From positions 1 through 21,378 of the forward strand of contig JADGHD010000013.1 of the NCBI GenBank assembly GCA_019689615.1: a stretch of 21,378 nucleotides of DNA, written 5' to 3'. The stretch comes from Frankia sp. Lineage in GTDB: Bacteria > Actinomycetota > Actinomycetes > Frankiales > Frankiaceae. Both the position numbers and the translations under genes were made by a program. The notes under the pieces were generated by a model. That model saw nothing but the letters and a program-made list of their open reading frames with translations. It was not told the origin of the DNA and ran no database searches. The first letter of the stretch is position 1; each line of letters opens with the position of its first letter. Of this stretch, positions 6,681-14,436 are shown in pieces.

Positions 6681-8108
6681 AGAAATGGTAGCAGTGCGGA
6701 CGCCGGAAGCGTGGAGCGCGTCGCCAGGGAACTGCGTCGGCTGGCCGACGCCCGCGCCGTCGGTGCCCGCCTGCCCAGCACCCGCGAGCTGCAGCAGCGC
6801 CTCGGCGTCGGCCCGGTCACCGTGCAGCGGGCGCTCGCCCGGCTGGTGACCGAGGGGGTGCTGGTGACCCGCCCGGGAGCCGGCACGTTCGTGGCCCCGC
6901 GCCGCGGCACCCGGCTCGGCGACACCGACTGGCAGCAGGTGGCGCTGGGCGCGAGCCCCGTCGCCCTGGACGGGGTCGACTTCCTGCGCTTCCGCAGCGC
7001 GTCACCGATCGCCTTCCAGCTGGGCACTGGCTACCTGGACCCGTCGCTGCGGGCGGACTCCCGGCTCGCCGCGGCCGCCAGCCGGGCAGCGCGCCGGCCG
7101 GACGCCTGGGGCCCACCGCCGCCGGCCGGCGTGCCTGAGCTGCGGAGCTGGTTCGCCCGCCAGATCGGCGCCGACCCGGAGGAGGTGCTGATCACGCCGG
7201 GCGGGCAGGGGGCGCTGTCGGCGGCCTTCCGCGCGCTGGTCCCCGCCGGCAGCCCGGTGCTGTTCGCCGTGCCGACCTACCCGGGAGCCCTCGCCGTCGC
7301 CCGCAGCGCCGGGCTGGTGCCGGTGCCGGTGCCGGCCGACGGCGACGGCGTCCGCCCGGAGCTGCTGGCCCGCGCGCTGGCCGCGACCTCGGCCCGGGTG
7401 CTGTGCCTGCAGCCGACCTACAGCAACCCGACCGGCAGCCTGCTCGCGCCCGCCCGGCGCGGCGAGGTGCTGGCCCTGTGCGAGCGGGCCGGCGTGTTCG
7501 TCATCGAGGACGACTTCGCCCGCTGGCTCGGCCACGGCCAGACGCCGCCGCCCCCGCTGTGGCGGGACGACGACAAGGGCCACGTCATCACGATCTGCTC
7601 GCTGACGAAGATCCTGGCCCCGAGCCTGCGGGTGGGCGCGTTGACCGCCCGCGGCCCGGTGATGAGCCGGCTGGCGGCGATGCGCCAGATCGACGACTTC
7701 TTCGTCCCGCTGCCGATGCAGCACACCGCGGTGGAGATGGTGACCGGGCCGGGCTGGACCGCCCAGCTGCGGACGGTCTCCGCTGCGCTGGCGGCCCGGA
7801 TGGAGGCGCTGACCGCGGCGCTCGCGGCCGAGCTGCCGGACTGCGCGTTCGAGAACCCGCGCGGTGGCATCAACCTGTGGCTGCGGCTGCCGCGCGGGGT
7901 CGACGACCGGGTCGTCACCACCCGGGCCGCCCGGCTCGGGGTCGCGGTCATGCCCGGCCGGCACTTCGTGATCGGCGAGCAGGACGCCAGCCACCTGCGG
8001 CTGTGCGTCGCCGGCATTCCCGAGCGGGACGTGGCGACGGCGGTCTCCCTGCTGGCCGAGGCGGTGCGGGCCAGCGCCGGCTCGGCGGCCCGGGTGTTCG
8101 GCGCCTGA
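6678..8108 (+). CDS. MocR-type regulator: GntR DNA-binding domain fused to aminotransferase-like domain
   Basis: The 476-residue protein has a GntR winged helix (about 12-75, with LPSTRELQQRLGVGPVTVQRAL) joined to a class I aminotransferase fold (about 110-465). PLP-binding features are present: Tyr202 in PTYPGALA, the NPTG motif (250-253), EDDF (277-280) and the Schiff-base lysine Lys311 in SLTKILAPSLRVG. MocR regulators use PLP or PLP-amino compound adducts as signals, controlling vitamin B6, GABA, taurine or transport genes. No pdxST genes are adjacent, so it is not an obvious PdxR. The divergent small membrane-protein frame is the nearest possible target besides the gene itself. The ATG is chosen because the upstream in-frame region lacks a ribosome binding site and a leaderless promoter fits it exactly. 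Confidence 0.9.
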   Translation: MRNGSSADAGSVERVARELRRLADARAVGARLPSTRELQQRLGVGPVTVQRALARLVTEGVLVTRPGAGTFVAPRRGTRLGDTDWQQVALGASPVALDGVDFLRFRSASPIAFQLGTGYLDPSLRADSRLAAAASRAARRPDAWGPPPPAGVPELRSWFARQIGADPEEVLITPGGQGALSAAFRALVPAGSPVLFAVPTYPGALAVARSAGLVPVPVPADGDGVRPELLARALAATSARVLCLQPTYSNPTGSLLAPARRGEVLALCERAGVFVIEDDFARWLGHGQTPPPPLWRDDDKGHVITICSLTKILAPSLRVGALTARGPVMSRLAAMRQIDDFFVPLPMQHTAVEMVTGPGWTAQLRTVSAALAARMEALTAALAAELPDCAFENPRGGINLWLRLPRGVDDRVVTTRAARLGVAVMPGRHFVIGEQDASHLRLCVAGIPERDVATAVSLLAEAVRASAGSAARVFGA

Positions 8109-8195
8109 GCCCTGCCACGCGGGGCCACGGCCACGCGGTCGCACAGCCACGCGGCCCACGGCCCCGTCCGCGGCATCGCCCTCGCCCTCGCCCGT

Positions 8196-8242
8196 GCCCC
8201 GGGCCCGGCCCGCCGCGTGCCGGCGCCGGCCGGGCCCGGGGC
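8196..8242. terminator. Bidirectional terminator hairpin
   Basis: GCCCCGGGCCCGGCC (8196-8210) and GGCCGGGCCCGGGGC (8228-8242) form a perfect 15-bp stem around a 17-nt loop. It lies between the converging MocR (stop 8108) and DinB (stop 8249) genes and ends 6 bp from the DinB stop. It is the longest perfect stem I found in the window. Confidence 0.78.
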
Positions 8243-8248
8243 GCGCGG

Positions 8249-8782
8249 CTAGCCCATCGTCTTCTGGCCGTCCAGGGACTCGCGGATGATGTCGGCGTGG
8301 CCGGAGTGCTGCGCGGTCTCGGCGATCAGGTGCAGCAGGACCTGGCGGACCGACCAGCGCGTGCCCGGCTCGAACCACGGCGCCTGCGGCAGCGGCCGGC
8401 TCGCGCCGAGGTCCGGCAGGCCGCGGACGATCTCCTCGGTGCGCCGCGCCACCTTCTCGTACTCGGCGAGCGCCCCGGCCAGCGTCTCCCCCTCGACCAG
8501 GCGGAAGCCGTCCGCGTCCCACTCCGAGCCGAACACGCTCGGCCCGTGCAGGACGAAGTCCAGCCACAGCGACTCCATCTCCGCCACGTGCTTGATCAGC
8601 CCGCCGAGGGTGAGCGCGCTGACCGTGGTGCGCTGCCTGGCCTGCTCGTCGGTCAGGTCGCGCACGGTGAACCGCAGGAACGCCCGGTGCTTGGCGAGCG
8701 TGTTCAGCAGCTCGTCGTACTCGCTCGGCGCGGCTGTGCCGGCGGCGGTGCTGGTGGGAGTCGTGGCGCTGGTGACGGTCAT
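8249..8782 (-). CDS. DinB family protein (DUF664-type)
   Basis: The 177-residue protein is a DinB-like four-helix protein. Metal-ligand histidines are visible: His65 in LGGLIKHVAEMESLWL, and His159 and His162 in ETAQHSGHADIIRESL, with His151 nearby in VLLHLIAE. In actinobacteria this family contains mycothiol- or bacillithiol-dependent transferases and many uncharacterised members. The ATG at 8782 is preferred over the upstream in-frame ATG at 8851 because AGGAAGGG lies just before it and the extra residues are not family-like. The first 20 residues are Thr/Ala-rich. It stands alone, convergent with the MocR gene. The substrate is not predictable. Confidence 0.87.
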   Translation of the reverse strand: MTVTSATTPTSTAAGTAAPSEYDELLNTLAKHRAFLRFTVRDLTDEQARQRTTVSALTLGGLIKHVAEMESLWLDFVLHGPSVFGSEWDADGFRLVEGETLAGALAEYEKVARRTEEIVRGLPDLGASRPLPQAPWFEPGTRWSVRQVLLHLIAETAQHSGHADIIRESLDGQKTMG

Positions 8783-9023
8783 CGTGGCCCTTCCTGCCCT
8801 GGCTGGTCCCCGGTGGGGGCCGGCGGCCTCATCGCCGCCGACAGGAGGCACGCTATGACCAGTTGCGGTCAGATCCTGTCCGCAAGGTCGCGGCAGTCGG
8901 ACGTTCGCGCCCGCGTGGCGTCGCGCGCCGACCGATGGCAGGCGACGACCGCACCGGCACGGGCCACGGGCCGGCCGGGGCGACCCGACCGCGGGCAGCC
9001 CCGGGCCGCTGCGCCGTGCCCCG
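8783..9023. other. Intergenic stretch upstream of DinB gene, with inverted repeat
   Basis: This 241-bp gap holds the upstream region of the DinB gene and the 3' flank of the CoA ligase. TTGCGG (8863-8868) and CCGCAA (8880-8885) form a 6-bp inverted repeat with 11 bp between, a possible operator for the DinB gene. A plus-strand ATG at 8855 has a perfect AGGAGG 8 nt upstream (8844-ish), opening a 69-residue frame that runs into the CoA ligase gene on the other strand; its composition is shadow-like, so I do not call a gene. I see no clear terminator hairpin after the CoA ligase stop. Confidence 0.35.
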
Positions 9024-10676
9024 TCAGGGGCGGCCGCCGAAGCGGGCGCGCAGCTCGTGCTTGAGGATCTTCATGGTCGCGTTGCGCGGCAGCGCGTCCA
9101 GCACCTCGAGCCGCTCCGGGATCTTCTGCACCATCAGCCCGGCGCCCCGCAGGAACTCGGCCAGCTCCGGCAGCGTCGGCGGCTCCTGGCCGGGCGCCGG
9201 CTCAACCACCGCGCAGACCATCTCGCCCCGCTCGGGGTCGGGCAGGCCGATGACCGCGACCGCGCCCACCTTGGGGTGCTGGTAGAGCAGGTCCTCGACC
9301 TCCTTGGCCGAGACGTTCTCCCCCTTGCGGATGATCACGTCCTTGAGCCGGCCGGTGAGCGTGACGTGCCCGTCCGGCCGCAGGTAGCCGAGGTCGCCGG
9401 TGCGGAACCAGCCCTCCTCGTCGAACGCGGCGGCGGTCGCCTCCGGGTCGGTGTAGCCGGCGCACACCGTCACCCCGCGGACCCGCACCTCGCCCTCGGT
9501 CCCGGTCGGGACCGGCCTGCCGTCCGAGCCCACGATCCGGACCTCGACGCCGGGCAGCGGCGCGCCCTCGGAGTACATGAGCGCGTCGTCGGAGTCGTCC
9601 GGCGCGCCCTGGGTGATCATCGGGACCTCGGTCATCCCGTACCCGTGCGCGACCGGGATGCCCATCTCCCGCTTGACGTCGACGTAGAGCTCAGGCGGCT
9701 TCGGCGCGCCGCCGCCGGAGAGCATCCGCAGCGTCGGCACGAGCGGCTCGCCCGGGTTCGGCGACTGCCGCTGCGCGGTCAGCAGCGCCGAGTAGAACGC
9801 CGTCGACCCGCCGGCGATCGTCACCCCGTGCCGCCGGTAGGCCTCGACCGCGTCCGCCGGCACGAACGCCTCGAGCAGCAGCGCCGGGAAGCCGACGGAC
9901 AGCATCATCGCCAGGTAGTCCGGCCCGCCGATGTGGGCGACCGGGAAGGCGATCGAGCCGATGTCGTCGGGGCGGGCCCGCAGCGCGAGCGCGAGCCCGT
10001 AACCCGCCGCCACCAACGAGGAGTCGCGGTGGCACACGCCCTTGGGCGCCGATGTCGTCCCGGAGGTGTAGTAGATCCAGCGCACCTCGTCACCGTCGGT
10101 CGGCGGCGGCGGCAGGGTGGCCGGGTCGCCGTCCGGCAGGCCGCCCGGCCCTGGCCCGACCACCAGCACCCGCGGCGGGTCGTCCATGCCGGCTGTGGCG
10201 TTGGCGGCGAGCTGCTCGAAGTCGATGCCCCGCCATACCCCGGGCACGCAGAACAGCCGGGCGCCGGTCTGCCGCAGCGCGATGCCGACCTCCCGCTCCC
10301 GGTAGATGTGGATCACCGGGACCTGCACCGCGCCGAGGCGCGCCAGCGCCATGGAGAGCACGACGGTCTCCAGCCGGGTCGGCAGCTGCCAGCAGACCGA
10401 GGTCCCCGGGGTCACGCCGAGCGCGAGCAGCCCGGCCGCCACGCGCTCGGCGCGCTCGACGAGCCCGGCGCAGGTCACCTGCTCGTCGTCGGTGAGCAGC
10501 AGCGGGCGGTCCGGGGTGAGCTCGGCCCGCCGGGCGGCCAGCTCCCACAGCGTGCGGACGTCCGCGGGCGTGATCATGCCTGGTGGCGCGGTGGCCGGGG
10601 CCGGGCTCCCGGCGCCGCCCGGCGCGTCCGCCACCGTCGCGGAGGTCCGCGCTGCCACCGTCGGAGTGCCGCTCAT
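9024..10676 (-). CDS. AMP-forming acyl-CoA ligase (cyclohexanecarboxylate-CoA ligase-like)
   Basis: The 550-residue protein is an ANL-superfamily ligase that activates a carboxylic acid via an acyl-AMP. Core motifs are complete: the P-loop YYTSGTTSAPKG (202-213), GYGMTE (345-350), RTGDLGYL (426-432), the hinge GRLKDVIIRKGE (442-453) and the catalytic A10 lysine Lys536 in PRNATMKILK. The overall pattern (LWELAARRAELTPDRPLLL near 43-61) resembles alicyclic or branched-acid ligases annotated as cyclohexanecarboxylate-CoA ligase. The exact acid is not predictable. ATG 10676 is chosen because GGAGG (10684-10688) precedes it by 7 nt; an upstream in-frame ATG at 10721 would lie inside the promoter. 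A perfect KstR-like operator overlaps its promoter, linking it to the thiolase operon at 208. Confidence 0.92.
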   Translation of the reverse strand: MSGTPTVAARTSATVADAPGGAGSPAPATAPPGMITPADVRTLWELAARRAELTPDRPLLLTDDEQVTCAGLVERAERVAAGLLALGVTPGTSVCWQLPTRLETVVLSMALARLGAVQVPVIHIYREREVGIALRQTGARLFCVPGVWRGIDFEQLAANATAGMDDPPRVLVVGPGPGGLPDGDPATLPPPPTDGDEVRWIYYTSGTTSAPKGVCHRDSSLVAAGYGLALALRARPDDIGSIAFPVAHIGGPDYLAMMLSVGFPALLLEAFVPADAVEAYRRHGVTIAGGSTAFYSALLTAQRQSPNPGEPLVPTLRMLSGGGAPKPPELYVDVKREMGIPVAHGYGMTEVPMITQGAPDDSDDALMYSEGAPLPGVEVRIVGSDGRPVPTGTEGEVRVRGVTVCAGYTDPEATAAAFDEEGWFRTGDLGYLRPDGHVTLTGRLKDVIIRKGENVSAKEVEDLLYQHPKVGAVAVIGLPDPERGEMVCAVVEPAPGQEPPTLPELAEFLRGAGLMVQKIPERLEVLDALPRNATMKILKHELRARFGGRP

Positions 10677-10719
10677 CCCGCTGCCTCCAAGCCGTCCGAT
10701 CCCGATCTGCCGGGGCGAC

Positions 10720-10749
10720 AATATAGAACCCGTTCTAAGGCGTGTTCTA
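10720..10749 (-). promoter_or_regulatory. CoA-ligase promoter overlapped by a perfect KstR-like operator
   Basis: TAGAACCCGTTCTA (10724-10737) fits TnnAACnnGTTnnA at all fixed positions and is an inverted repeat around CC. On the minus strand TATATT (10725-10720) is a good -10, and TAGAAC (10749-10744) lies 18 bp upstream as a weak -35. The operator thus covers the -10 and spacer, the classic position for repression. The extra half-site GTTCTA (10744-10749) overlaps the stop codon of the upstream amidohydrolase gene. Predicted transcription start is near 10713, leaving a leader of about 37 nt. Confidence 0.72.
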
Positions 10750-11988
10750 GCTCAGATCGAGCTCCAGCATGCGGATCGCGTTGCCCCGCACGATCTTGTA
10801 GACGGTCTCGGCGTCGAGGCCCTCGCACATCTCCTCGGCGATCTTCTTGGTGTTCGGCCAGGTGGAGTCGGTGTGCGGGTAGTCGGTCTCGAACGTGACG
10901 TTGTTGACGCCGATCGTGTCCAGCGACGCCAGCCCGTGCCGGTCACGGAAGAAGCACCCGTAGACCTGGCGGTGGAAGTAGGTGGACGGCGGCTCGGGCA
11001 CGATGTCGCGCACCCCGGCCCAGGCCCGGTGCTCCAGCCAGACGTCGTCCGCCCGTTCCAGCGCGTAGGGCAGCCAGCCGATCTGGCCCTCGGAGTAGGC
11101 GATCTTCAGCGTCGGGAAACGGACCAGCACGCCGGAGAACAGCCAGTCGGCCAGCGAGGCCATGGCGTTGTTGAACGACAGCGTCGCCGCCACCGCGACC
11201 GGCGCGTCACCGGAGGTCGCCGGCATCGACGACGACGAGCCGATGTGCATGCAGACGACCGTCCCGGTCTCGGCGCAGGCGGCGAAGAACGGGTCCCAGT
11301 AGCCGCTGTGGATGCTCGGCAGGCCGAGCTTCGGCGGGATCTCGGAGAAGCACACCGCGCGCACCCCGCGGGCCGCGTTGCGCCGCACCTCGGCCGCGGC
11401 CGCCTGGGCGTCCCACAGCGGGATGATGCACAGCGGGATCAGCCGGCCACCCGAGTCGCCGCACCACTCCTCGACCATCCAGTCGTTGTAGGCGACCACG
11501 CAGGCAGCGGCCAGCTCCCGGTCCTTGGCCTCGTAGAAGGTCTGGCCGCAGAACCGCGGGAAGGTCGGGAACGACAACGAGGCCTCGACATGGTTGAGGT
11601 CCATGTCGGCGAGCCGGGCCTTCGGGTCGTAGCAGCCGGGCCGCATCTCGTCGTAGGTGATCGGGGACATCGTCATGTCGTCCCGGTCGAACCCGACGGC
11701 GGCCACGTGGCGCTTGTTGATGTAGACGAGGTCCTCGTAGACCCAGCAGTCGGCCTGCGGGCCGTCCGGGTCGAACGTCTGCTCGTAGGTGCCGCCGCCG
11801 ATGTGCTTCATCACGCCGATGCCGCGCCGCTCGACCCGCGGGCCCGCGTCCCGGTACTTCGCGGGCAGCCAGGTCTTCCACAGGTGAGCCGGCTCGACCA
11901 CGTGGTCGTCAACGCTGATGATCTTCGGCAGCTCGCCGAACGAGTGCCCGCCCGACGTGTTCTCCGCCGCGCTGCCGCCGGTCGTCAT
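10747..11988 (-). CDS. Amidohydrolase-2 family metal-dependent hydrolase
   Basis: The 413-residue protein has the TIM-barrel amidohydrolase-2 layout (PF04909-like). IISVDDHVVEP (23-33) supplies the DxH metal motif (Asp27, His29); VVCMHIGSSS (244-253) supplies His248; the C-terminal VTFETDYPHTDSTWP (364-378) gives Asp369. Relatives are decarboxylases or hydrolases, and many actinobacterial members are clustered with lipid or aromatic degradation genes without proven substrates. The ATG has GGAGGAGG 6 nt upstream. It lies upstream of the CoA ligase on the same strand with a 70-bp gap that has its own promoter, so the two may be only partly co-transcribed. It is divergent from the zinc alcohol dehydrogenase. 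Confidence 0.88.
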   Translation of the reverse strand: MTTGGSAAENTSGGHSFGELPKIISVDDHVVEPAHLWKTWLPAKYRDAGPRVERRGIGVMKHIGGGTYEQTFDPDGPQADCWVYEDLVYINKRHVAAVGFDRDDMTMSPITYDEMRPGCYDPKARLADMDLNHVEASLSFPTFPRFCGQTFYEAKDRELAAACVVAYNDWMVEEWCGDSGGRLIPLCIIPLWDAQAAAAEVRRNAARGVRAVCFSEIPPKLGLPSIHSGYWDPFFAACAETGTVVCMHIGSSSSMPATSGDAPVAVAATLSFNNAMASLADWLFSGVLVRFPTLKIAYSEGQIGWLPYALERADDVWLEHRAWAGVRDIVPEPPSTYFHRQVYGCFFRDRHGLASLDTIGVNNVTFETDYPHTDSTWPNTKKIAEEMCEGLDAETVYKIVRGNAIRMLELDLS

Positions 11989-12084
11989 CCCCAGCCTCCT
12001 CCATCCGGCGGGTCAGCCCGCGCCCACTGCCTCGGGCGCCGTCGGGCTGCCCGACTGCACGTCGCGATCCGCTGTCCGACATCG

Positions 12085-12114
12085 ACGCTAACATCGAATC
12101 TGACGACCCGTCAG
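12085..12114 (-). promoter_or_regulatory. Amidohydrolase promoter with 6-3-6 inverted repeat
   Basis: CTGACG-ACC-CGTCAG (12100-12114) is a perfect inverted repeat with a 3-bp centre, in the style of a TetR-family operator. On the minus strand the same arm, CTGACG (12114-12109), can serve as a -35, with TAGCGT (12090-12085) 18 bp downstream as a -10. The predicted leader to the ATG at 11988 is about 90 nt. The sequence differs from the KstR-like sites, so the amidohydrolase may be under a different regulator. Confidence 0.5.
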
Positions 12115-12136
12115 GTAATGCTGCCCACGCCGGCGA

Positions 12137-12192
12137 TATAGTCCAGCGCGATGATCCAGTCCGGCGCCATGACCGGGTCCGGCGCCATGACC
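12137..12192 (+). promoter_or_regulatory. Possible ADH promoter and repeated leader
   Basis: TATAGT (12137-12142) is an excellent -10 with no good -35. An ATG at 12151 would be at or next to the predicted transcription start and is in frame with the alcohol dehydrogenase, giving 48 extra codons. GTCCGGCGCCATGACC occurs twice (12159-12174 and 12177-12192, 18-bp period), and several more GGCGCC palindromes follow up to about 12235. This is either a leader region before the GTG start at 12295 or an alternative N-terminus. Confidence 0.4.
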
Positions 12193-12294
12193 CGGCGCCA
12201 CGTCCCGGCGCCGTCGTCGCCGGCACAGCCCGGCGCCCCGGTCCGACCATCACCTGGCGCCGCGGCCCGGCCCGCCAGTCCCCAGGGAGGCCCC

Positions 12295-13374
12295 GTGACC
12301 AGCTCACGGCCGAGCACCATGCCCGCCTACCGCGTCCAGGACTGGCTCGAACAGCCGCGACTGACCGACGCGCCGGTGCCGCTCCCCGGCCGGGGCGAGG
12401 TGCTGGTCGCGGTCGCCGCGAACGGGCTGTGCCACTCCGACCTCACGATGAGCCAGATCCCGGCCGAGATCGGCGCGGCGCTGGGCTGGCGGGTCCCGTT
12501 CACGCTCGGCCACGAGATCGCCGGGACGGTCGTCGAGCACGGCCCGGACACCGCGGGCGCGCCGCCGCCCGGCACGGGCGTCGCGCTGGTCTCCCCCGCA
12601 TCCTGCGGCCGCTGCCGCTACTGCCTGACCGGCCGGGACAGTGCCTGCCCCAACGGCCTCGCCGGCCGCGGCTACGGCCAGGACGGCGGGCTGGCGCCGT
12701 TCGTCGTCGCGCCGGTGCGCTCGCTGATCCCGCTGAACGGGCTGGACCCCATCGCCGCCGCGCCGCTCACCGATGCCGGCGCGACCTCCTATCACGCGGT
12801 CCGCCGGGTGCTGCCGGTGCTCGGCCCCGGCGACACCGCGGTCGTCATCGGCGTCGGCGGGCTCGGCGGCTTCGCCGTCCAGCACCTGCGCGCCTGCTCC
12901 CCCGCCCGGGTGGTCGCGGTCGACGTGTCGGCCGAGCGGCTCGCGACGGCCAGGGAGCTGGGCGCCGACGAGACCATCACCGGCATCGGCCCCCAGCCGA
13001 GCGCCCCGGCCCAGCTGGCCGGGGCGATCCGGGAGCTCACCGGCGGCGAGGGCGCGGCGGCCGTGCTCGACTTCGTCGGCACCGACGCGACCATCGCGGC
13101 CGGCGTGGGCGCGGTCCGTCCGTTCGGCGCCTTCGGCCTCGTCGGCGCGGCCGGCGGCCAGCTGCGCGCCCCCTGGTACGGCGGCCTGCCCAAGGACGCC
13201 GAGATCTTCACCTTCCAGGGCTCCACCATCGCCGACGCCCAGGCCGTCATCGCCCTGGCCGCCGCCGGCCGGATCCGCAGCGTCGTCGACGTCTTCCCGC
13301 TCGACGCCGTCGCCGAGGCCTACCGGGCGCTCCACGAGGGCACCCTGCGCGGCCGGGCCGTCGTCACCCCCTGA
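12295..13374 (+). CDS. Zinc-dependent alcohol dehydrogenase (MDR superfamily)
   Basis: From GTG 12295 the protein has 359 residues, the usual size. Catalytic zinc ligands are Cys46 (GLCHSDL), His73 and Glu74 (GHEIAG). The structural zinc lobe is CGRCRYCLTGRDSAC with Cys104, 107, 110 and 118 in the neighbouring numbering. The Rossmann motif GVGGLGG (186-192) is followed by Asp210 at the end of the second strand, favouring NAD+ over NADP+. The start is supported by AGGGAGG 4 nt upstream; an in-frame ATG at 12151 would add a low-complexity 48-residue extension. The substrate could be an alcohol in the CoA-linked pathway of the neighbouring genes or a hydroxyl of the sugar pathway downstream; the sequence does not decide. 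It is divergent from the amidohydrolase and convergent with the FAH gene. Confidence 0.9.
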   Translation: MTSSRPSTMPAYRVQDWLEQPRLTDAPVPLPGRGEVLVAVAANGLCHSDLTMSQIPAEIGAALGWRVPFTLGHEIAGTVVEHGPDTAGAPPPGTGVALVSPASCGRCRYCLTGRDSACPNGLAGRGYGQDGGLAPFVVAPVRSLIPLNGLDPIAAAPLTDAGATSYHAVRRVLPVLGPGDTAVVIGVGGLGGFAVQHLRACSPARVVAVDVSAERLATARELGADETITGIGPQPSAPAQLAGAIRELTGGEGAAAVLDFVGTDATIAAGVGAVRPFGAFGLVGAAGGQLRAPWYGGLPKDAEIFTFQGSTIADAQAVIALAAAGRIRSVVDVFPLDAVAEAYRALHEGTLRGRAVVTP

Positions 13375-13431
13375 CGCGTCCTCAGCCCGGCAGCCGCGCA
13401 CGACCGGCCCGGGTCCGGTCCCGGCCTGCGC

Positions 13432-13451
13432 GGGAGCGCCTTTCGGCTCCC
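13432..13451. terminator. Weak bidirectional terminator hairpin
   Basis: GGGAGC (13432-13437) and GCTCCC (13446-13451) form a 6-bp stem with the loop GCCTTTCG, between the converging dehydrogenase (stop 13374) and FAH (stop 13479) genes. It is short but has the compact shape of an intrinsic hairpin; no T-tract follows on either strand. Confidence 0.4.
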
Positions 13452-13478
13452 TGCCGCCCCCGTCCGTGCCGGTGCCGG

Positions 13479-14321
13479 TCAGCCGGCGCGGACGACCGGG
13501 TTGACCAGGGTGCCGACGCCGTCGACCGAGATGGCGACCTCGTCGCCGGGGGCGAGCGTGAAGCCGTCGTCCGGGACGATGCCGGTGCCGGTCATCAGGA
13601 AGACGCCGCAGGGGAACTCGCTGTCCCGGAACAGGTACTCGACCAGCTCGGTGAGCGGGCGGCGCAGCCGGGCCAGGGTGGTGCCGCCCGTGAAGACCAC
13701 CTTGCCGCCGCGGCTGATCGTCATCGTTATCCCGGTCGACGGGCCGGGCAGCGCCGAGGTGATGACCAGGCGCGGGCCGAGCGCGGCGCAGCCGGCGTAC
13801 ACCTTGGCCTGGGGCAGGTAGAGCGGGTTCTCGCCCTCGATCGAGCGGCTCGACACGTCGTTGCCGGCGGTGTAGCCGATGATCTGGCCGTGCGCGCTGA
13901 CCACCAGCGTGAGCTCGGGTTCCGGCACGTCCCAGGTCGAGTCGCGGCGGATGCGCACGCCACCGCCCGGCCCGACCACCCGGTGCGGCGTCGCCTTGAA
14001 GAACAGCTCCGGGCGCTCGGCGTCGTAGACGCGGTCGTAGAACTCCCCGCCGCCGGCGTCGCGCGACTCGGCCATCCGGGCGGCCCGGCTGCGCAGGTAG
14101 GTCACCCCGGCGGCCCAGACCTCCTGGGAGCCGATCGGGGCCACCAGCTCCTCGGCGGCCACCGGCCCGCGCGGCCGCCCGGCGTCGTACCAGCGCTCCA
14201 ACCGGCCTACCGGGTCGGCATCGGCGAGCAGGCGGTCGAGCGTGTGGTCGGCGGGCAGCGCCCGCGGCGCGTCGTCCCGGACGGCCACCAGGCCGTCGGC
14301 GGTTACCAACAGATCGGTCAT
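13479..14321 (-). CDS. Fumarylacetoacetate hydrolase family protein, probable 2-keto-3-deoxy-sugar-acid dehydratase
   Basis: The 280-residue protein has the FAH fold: metal ligands Glu134 and Glu136 in DVPEPELTLVV, Asp155 in YTAGNDVSSRSIEG, and Lys173 in LPQAKVYAGCA. Residues 64-75 (GSQEVWAAGVTY) match the start of the FAH core. FAH-fold enzymes include hydrolases of C-C bonds and the 2-keto-3-deoxy-arabinonate/xylonate dehydratases (KdaD, XylX). Divergence from an IlvD/Edd dehydratase with a shared 115-bp promoter region favours the sugar-acid role: it would convert 2-keto-3-deoxypentonate to 2-oxoglutarate semialdehyde. ATG 14321 is preferred (AGGAGAG just upstream) over the in-frame ATG at 14408, which would overlap the divergent control region. 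Confidence 0.85.
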   Translation of the reverse strand: MTDLLVTADGLVAVRDDAPRALPADHTLDRLLADADPVGRLERWYDAGRPRGPVAAEELVAPIGSQEVWAAGVTYLRSRAARMAESRDAGGGEFYDRVYDAERPELFFKATPHRVVGPGGGVRIRRDSTWDVPEPELTLVVSAHGQIIGYTAGNDVSSRSIEGENPLYLPQAKVYAGCAALGPRLVITSALPGPSTGITMTISRGGKVVFTGGTTLARLRRPLTELVEYLFRDSEFPCGVFLMTGTGIVPDDGFTLAPGDEVAISVDGVGTLVNPVVRAG

Positions 14322-14363
14322 CCGGCCAGCTCTCCTAGGCATCGGCAGCGCGAACAGGCTGAC

Positions 14364-14377
14364 ACGGCCATGGCCGT
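14364..14377. promoter_or_regulatory. 14-bp palindrome in the FAH/IlvD divergent promoter region
   Basis: ACGGCCATGGCCGT is a perfect palindrome lying near the middle of the spacer between the divergent FAH (start 14321) and dehydratase (start 14437) genes. CTGACA (14359-14364), a 5/6 match to a -35 hexamer, abuts it, although I find no good -10 at the right distance. A shared operator for a sugar-acid-responsive repressor (GntR, LacI or IclR type) is the simplest reading; no such regulator is adjacent. Confidence 0.5.
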
Positions 14378-14436
14378 AGATCCGGGCAATCGGCATCATG
14401 GTGGCCAACTGTCGGCCTTTCCGAGAGGCGGCCGAG

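Noticed and set aside
8855..9064. Plus-strand 69-residue frame with perfect AGGAGG before its ATG
   Set aside because: The residues are Arg/Ala/Pro-rich like a shadow frame, there is no recognisable motif, and it runs into the 3' end of the CoA ligase on the other strand. The purine-rich stretch alone is not enough.
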